A stretch of 64,000 nucleotides of DNA, taken from positions 186,001 through 250,000 of the forward strand of contig CAWATW010000009.1 of the NCBI GenBank assembly GCA_963785075.1, given 5' to 3'. The notes under the pieces were generated by a model that searched no databases, was not told where the DNA came from, and saw only the letters and a program-made list of their open reading frames with translations. The position numbers and the translations under genes were made by a program. This document shows positions 62,120-64,000 of the stretch, one piece after another; position 1 is the first letter of the stretch; each line of letters begins with the position of its first letter. The stretch comes from JAOUGY01 sp963785075 (GTDB lineage: Bacteria; Actinomycetota; Acidimicrobiia; Spongiisociales; ZC4RG35).

Positions 62120-62872
62120 ATGCGCACCAGGAACCTGGCGGGTTTGATCGTCCTGATGGTCATTGTCGCTGCCTGCGGCAACGCCGCCACCACCACGACC
62201 CTGCCCGCCCAAACCACGTCATCACCGGCGGCCGGCGCCACCACCGACGAAGTCGCCACCACCGCCACAACGGCAACTTCGACCACCTCCACCCGGGCTG
62301 AGACGACGACCAGCGCCGTTCCCTCGACCACGGCAGCCGGGGCAGCGACGGCAACGGTCGAAGCGGCCGTGGCCACTGTCGAAGCAGGCCTCGCCGAGGA
62401 GTATGAGGCGTCCGAACCTCCCGAGGGCGTGCTCGGACCGAGCGAAGTCGTTTGCGCAGAGAGCGGCGCCATCCCGGTCGGAACGGTTCTCGGCTGCAGA
62501 TTGGTACCGAATACCTCGTCCGACCTCCAGCTGGATGAGGCCGGGGTCGTCATCTACGTCCTCGACGGCGACGGCCGAGCGGCGTGGACGGTCGGAACCG
62601 ACGTTCCCGACTCGGCGGCCGGGCTGGCGGACGCCTTGGCGTTCGCCGGTTCGGATCTGATGTGCCGCGACCTGATGGACCCCGAAGTCGTCAGCGGGGT
62701 CTTCGGCGGTGTCGGGCGTCCCGCCGACTCCGCCTACTTCTGGTCGCTCGCATACTGGTCGCTCGTCGGAGCCCCCGACCGGATGGACGCCGACCTGGAC
62801 GGGGTCCCGTGCGAGACCGTTCACGAACCGGCGATCGTCGCCAAGGTGCTCTCCGGTGGACCGTTTTCGTGA
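62120..62872 (+). CDS. Lipoprotein with excalibur-like C-terminal domain
   Basis: A 250-residue protein. NLAGLIVLMVIVAAC is the lipobox signal, followed by about 80 residues of Thr/Ala/Ser linker. The mature domain includes VVCAESGAIPVGTVLGCRL, a short Cys-bounded domain, and the C-terminal repeat LMCRDLMDPEVVSGVFGGVG to DADLDGVPCET, the same Cys/Asp module as in the DUF3160 protein. It is probably surface-anchored, with a calcium-like site. AAGAGGG lies before ATG at 62120. Confidence 0.75.
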   Translation: MRTRNLAGLIVLMVIVAACGNAATTTTLPAQTTSSPAAGATTDEVATTATTATSTTSTRAETTTSAVPSTTAAGAATATVEAAVATVEAGLAEEYEASEPPEGVLGPSEVVCAESGAIPVGTVLGCRLVPNTSSDLQLDEAGVVIYVLDGDGRAAWTVGTDVPDSAAGLADALAFAGSDLMCRDLMDPEVVSGVFGGVGRPADSAYFWSLAYWSLVGAPDRMDADLDGVPCETVHEPAIVAKVLSGGPFS

Positions 62873-62973
62873 ACACCGGGTGTTCTTGGTCGGTGTGCTC
62901 TACCAGTGAGACGACGGGTGGAGCGATAGTGGAGGTGTCCAAACGATGGTGCACCCTCCAAGGGGGCTGTGTG

Positions 62974-64000
62974 ATGCGACGCTCACGACTTGTTCTGATC
63001 CTGGCCCTGATCCTGACAACCGGCTTGCCGGCCCCACCGGCGTCCCCGGCCACACCGTGGCCCGGCTTCGACGACGTGACACCCTCCAACATCTTCTACA
63101 ACGACATCGTCTGGCTCAAAGACCAGGCAATCACCCTCGGCTGCAACCCGCCGGCAAACACCATGTTCTGTCCCGAGGACCCCGTCACCCGCGGTGAGAT
63201 GGCAGCGTTCCTGACCCGGGCATTGAACCTGACCGACGCCGGAACCGGCGACTGGTTCACAGACGACGACACGTCGGTGTTCGAGGCCGACCTCGATCGG
63301 GCCGCCCACGCCGGGATCGTCAAGGGCTGCGACCCACCCGCCAACACCATGGCCTGTCCCGACGACCCGATCACCCGCCAACAAATGGCGTCGTTCCTGG
63401 TTCGTGCCTTCGACCTCGACAAGGGCGGCGGTCTCGACTGGTTCGAGGACGACGACACCTCGATCCACCAGACCGACATCGACCGACTCCGAGCCGCCTG
63501 GATCACCTACGGGTGCAACCCACCCACCGAGAACCGATACTGCCCCACCGACCCCGTCACCCGCCAAGAAATGGCCGCCTTCCTCCACCGCGCCCTCCGA
63601 GAACCAGTCGATGGAGCACGGATGGCCATCCACGGTCGTCTGTGGCCGGAGACGCTGTACCGATGGGGCGACCTCGTTGCCACCTATGAGCTGCGGGCCT
63701 CGGGGTCAGAGCCACTGAGCGATGTGTCGCTCTGGGCACCCGACTTCGGGCCGTGTACGTCATCGTCGATCGTTCCACCGGTTCCCTTGCTCGGCGACGA
63801 CGACGCCCTCCTAGAACCGGGAGAGTTGTGGAACGGCTGGTGTGCCGGGGTGACCGGATACGCCGGTGAGTTGAACGTCGACGGGATCGGCATCGCCCTC
63901 GATGGCGCCACGGTGTCGGCGAGAGCCACACTCGATGTCGCCATCAGCCACCCGCTGCGGTTCTGGGTGTCCACCTCCGCCGACGCCGTGCCGTACGGTG
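62974..64000 (+). CDS. S-layer-homology-like surface protein with Cys-paired repeats, cut by window end
   Basis: ATG at 62974 opens a signal peptide (RRSRLVLILALILTTGLPA). Three SLH-like repeats follow: the first with IVWLKDQAITLGCNP to EDPVTRGEMAAFL, the second with LDRAAHAGIVKGCDP to DDPITRQQMASFL, and the third with IDRLRAAWITYGCNP to TDPVTRQEMAAFL. Each has one Cys pair absent from standard SLH domains. After residue about 220 a different domain begins (Ig-like or adhesin-like, WPETLYRWGDLVATYEL), and the frame is still open at 64000. It is probably a cell-wall-bound surface protein. Confidence 0.85.
   Translation, partial: MRRSRLVLILALILTTGLPAPPASPATPWPGFDDVTPSNIFYNDIVWLKDQAITLGCNPPANTMFCPEDPVTRGEMAAFLTRALNLTDAGTGDWFTDDDTSVFEADLDRAAHAGIVKGCDPPANTMACPDDPITRQQMASFLVRAFDLDKGGGLDWFEDDDTSIHQTDIDRLRAAWITYGCNPPTENRYCPTDPVTRQEMAAFLHRALREPVDGARMAIHGRLWPETLYRWGDLVATYELRASGSEPLSDVSLWAPDFGPCTSSSIVPPVPLLGDDDALLEPGELWNGWCAGVTGYAGELNVDGIGIALDGATVSARATLDVAISHPLRFWVSTSADAVPYG

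Noticed and set aside
1..64000. CRISPR arrays, tRNA or rRNA genes, transposases, integrases and phage genes.
   Set aside because: None was recognised when reading both strands; the two related palindromes are the only dispersed repeat seen.

Overview
The window is a 64 kb piece of a high-GC, densely coded bacterial chromosome. Several things point to an actinobacterium, probably an uncultured member of class Acidimicrobiia. It encodes F420-type enzymes (a luciferase-like monooxygenase and a deazaflavin-dependent nitroreductase relative). It has many lipoproteins with Thr/Ser-rich linkers after the lipobox, and an S-layer-homology-like protein with paired cysteines in each repeat. GTG/TTG starts and GTGA/ATGA overlaps are frequent. 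The class assignment is inference. No rRNA, tRNA, CRISPR array, transposase or phage gene was seen.

Layout. 0-12.9 kb: mixed housekeeping and accessory genes (cysteine synthase, HDOD signalling protein, beta-propeller lipoprotein, FxsA, F420-type oxidoreductase, metallo-hydrolase, flavin monooxygenase, double GNAT protein). 13-15.5 kb: OsmC, then a leftward group of flavin reductase, TetR regulator, DCC thiol oxidoreductase and membrane protein, with TTGAGC operator-like sites. 15.6-20.3 kb: ABC-2 exporter, deazaflavin enzyme and DUF389 protein. 20.3-23.1 kb: small proteins, including an RRM protein translationally coupled to a 59-residue cysteine-rich protein, and a nitroreductase. 23.1-31.1 kb: SEC-C protein, MFS transporter, lipoprotein, Rossmann protein and acyl-CoA ligase. 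31.1-34.9 kb: a gene-poor stretch, a lipoprotein, and an ArsR-AHSA1-VOC operon whose AHSA1 gene is frameshifted. 35-38.8 kb: a two-gene unit of DUF900 hydrolase and zinc-ribbon CHAT protease, the best candidate for an undescribed conflict or stress system. 38.9-43 kb: an acoXABC-like 2-oxoacid or acetoin dehydrogenase operon with a frameshifted E2. 43-53 kb: an amino-acid decarboxylase fused to a cyclic-nucleotide-binding domain, a quinone oxidoreductase, two secreted lipoproteins whose signal peptides are out of frame, a degraded E1-beta relic, and a lipoprotein paralogous to the one at 32.5 kb. 53-56.5 kb: Mut7-C RNase, membrane protein, sulfotransferase, endonuclease III and a zinc ribbon. 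56.7-61.9 kb: six leftward genes, each overlapping the next by exactly 4 nt (epimerase-like, two methyltransferases, HpcH-like, GT2, GT-C membrane protein), probably making or modifying a glycan or glycolipid. 62-64 kb: a lipoprotein and the start of the SLH-like surface protein.

Two observations cut across the window. First, two long palindromes (12891-12939 and 42959-43023) are related to each other and have compensating changes in their arms. Second, four otherwise intact genes each carry an apparent 1-nt frameshift, which is either real decay or assembly error.
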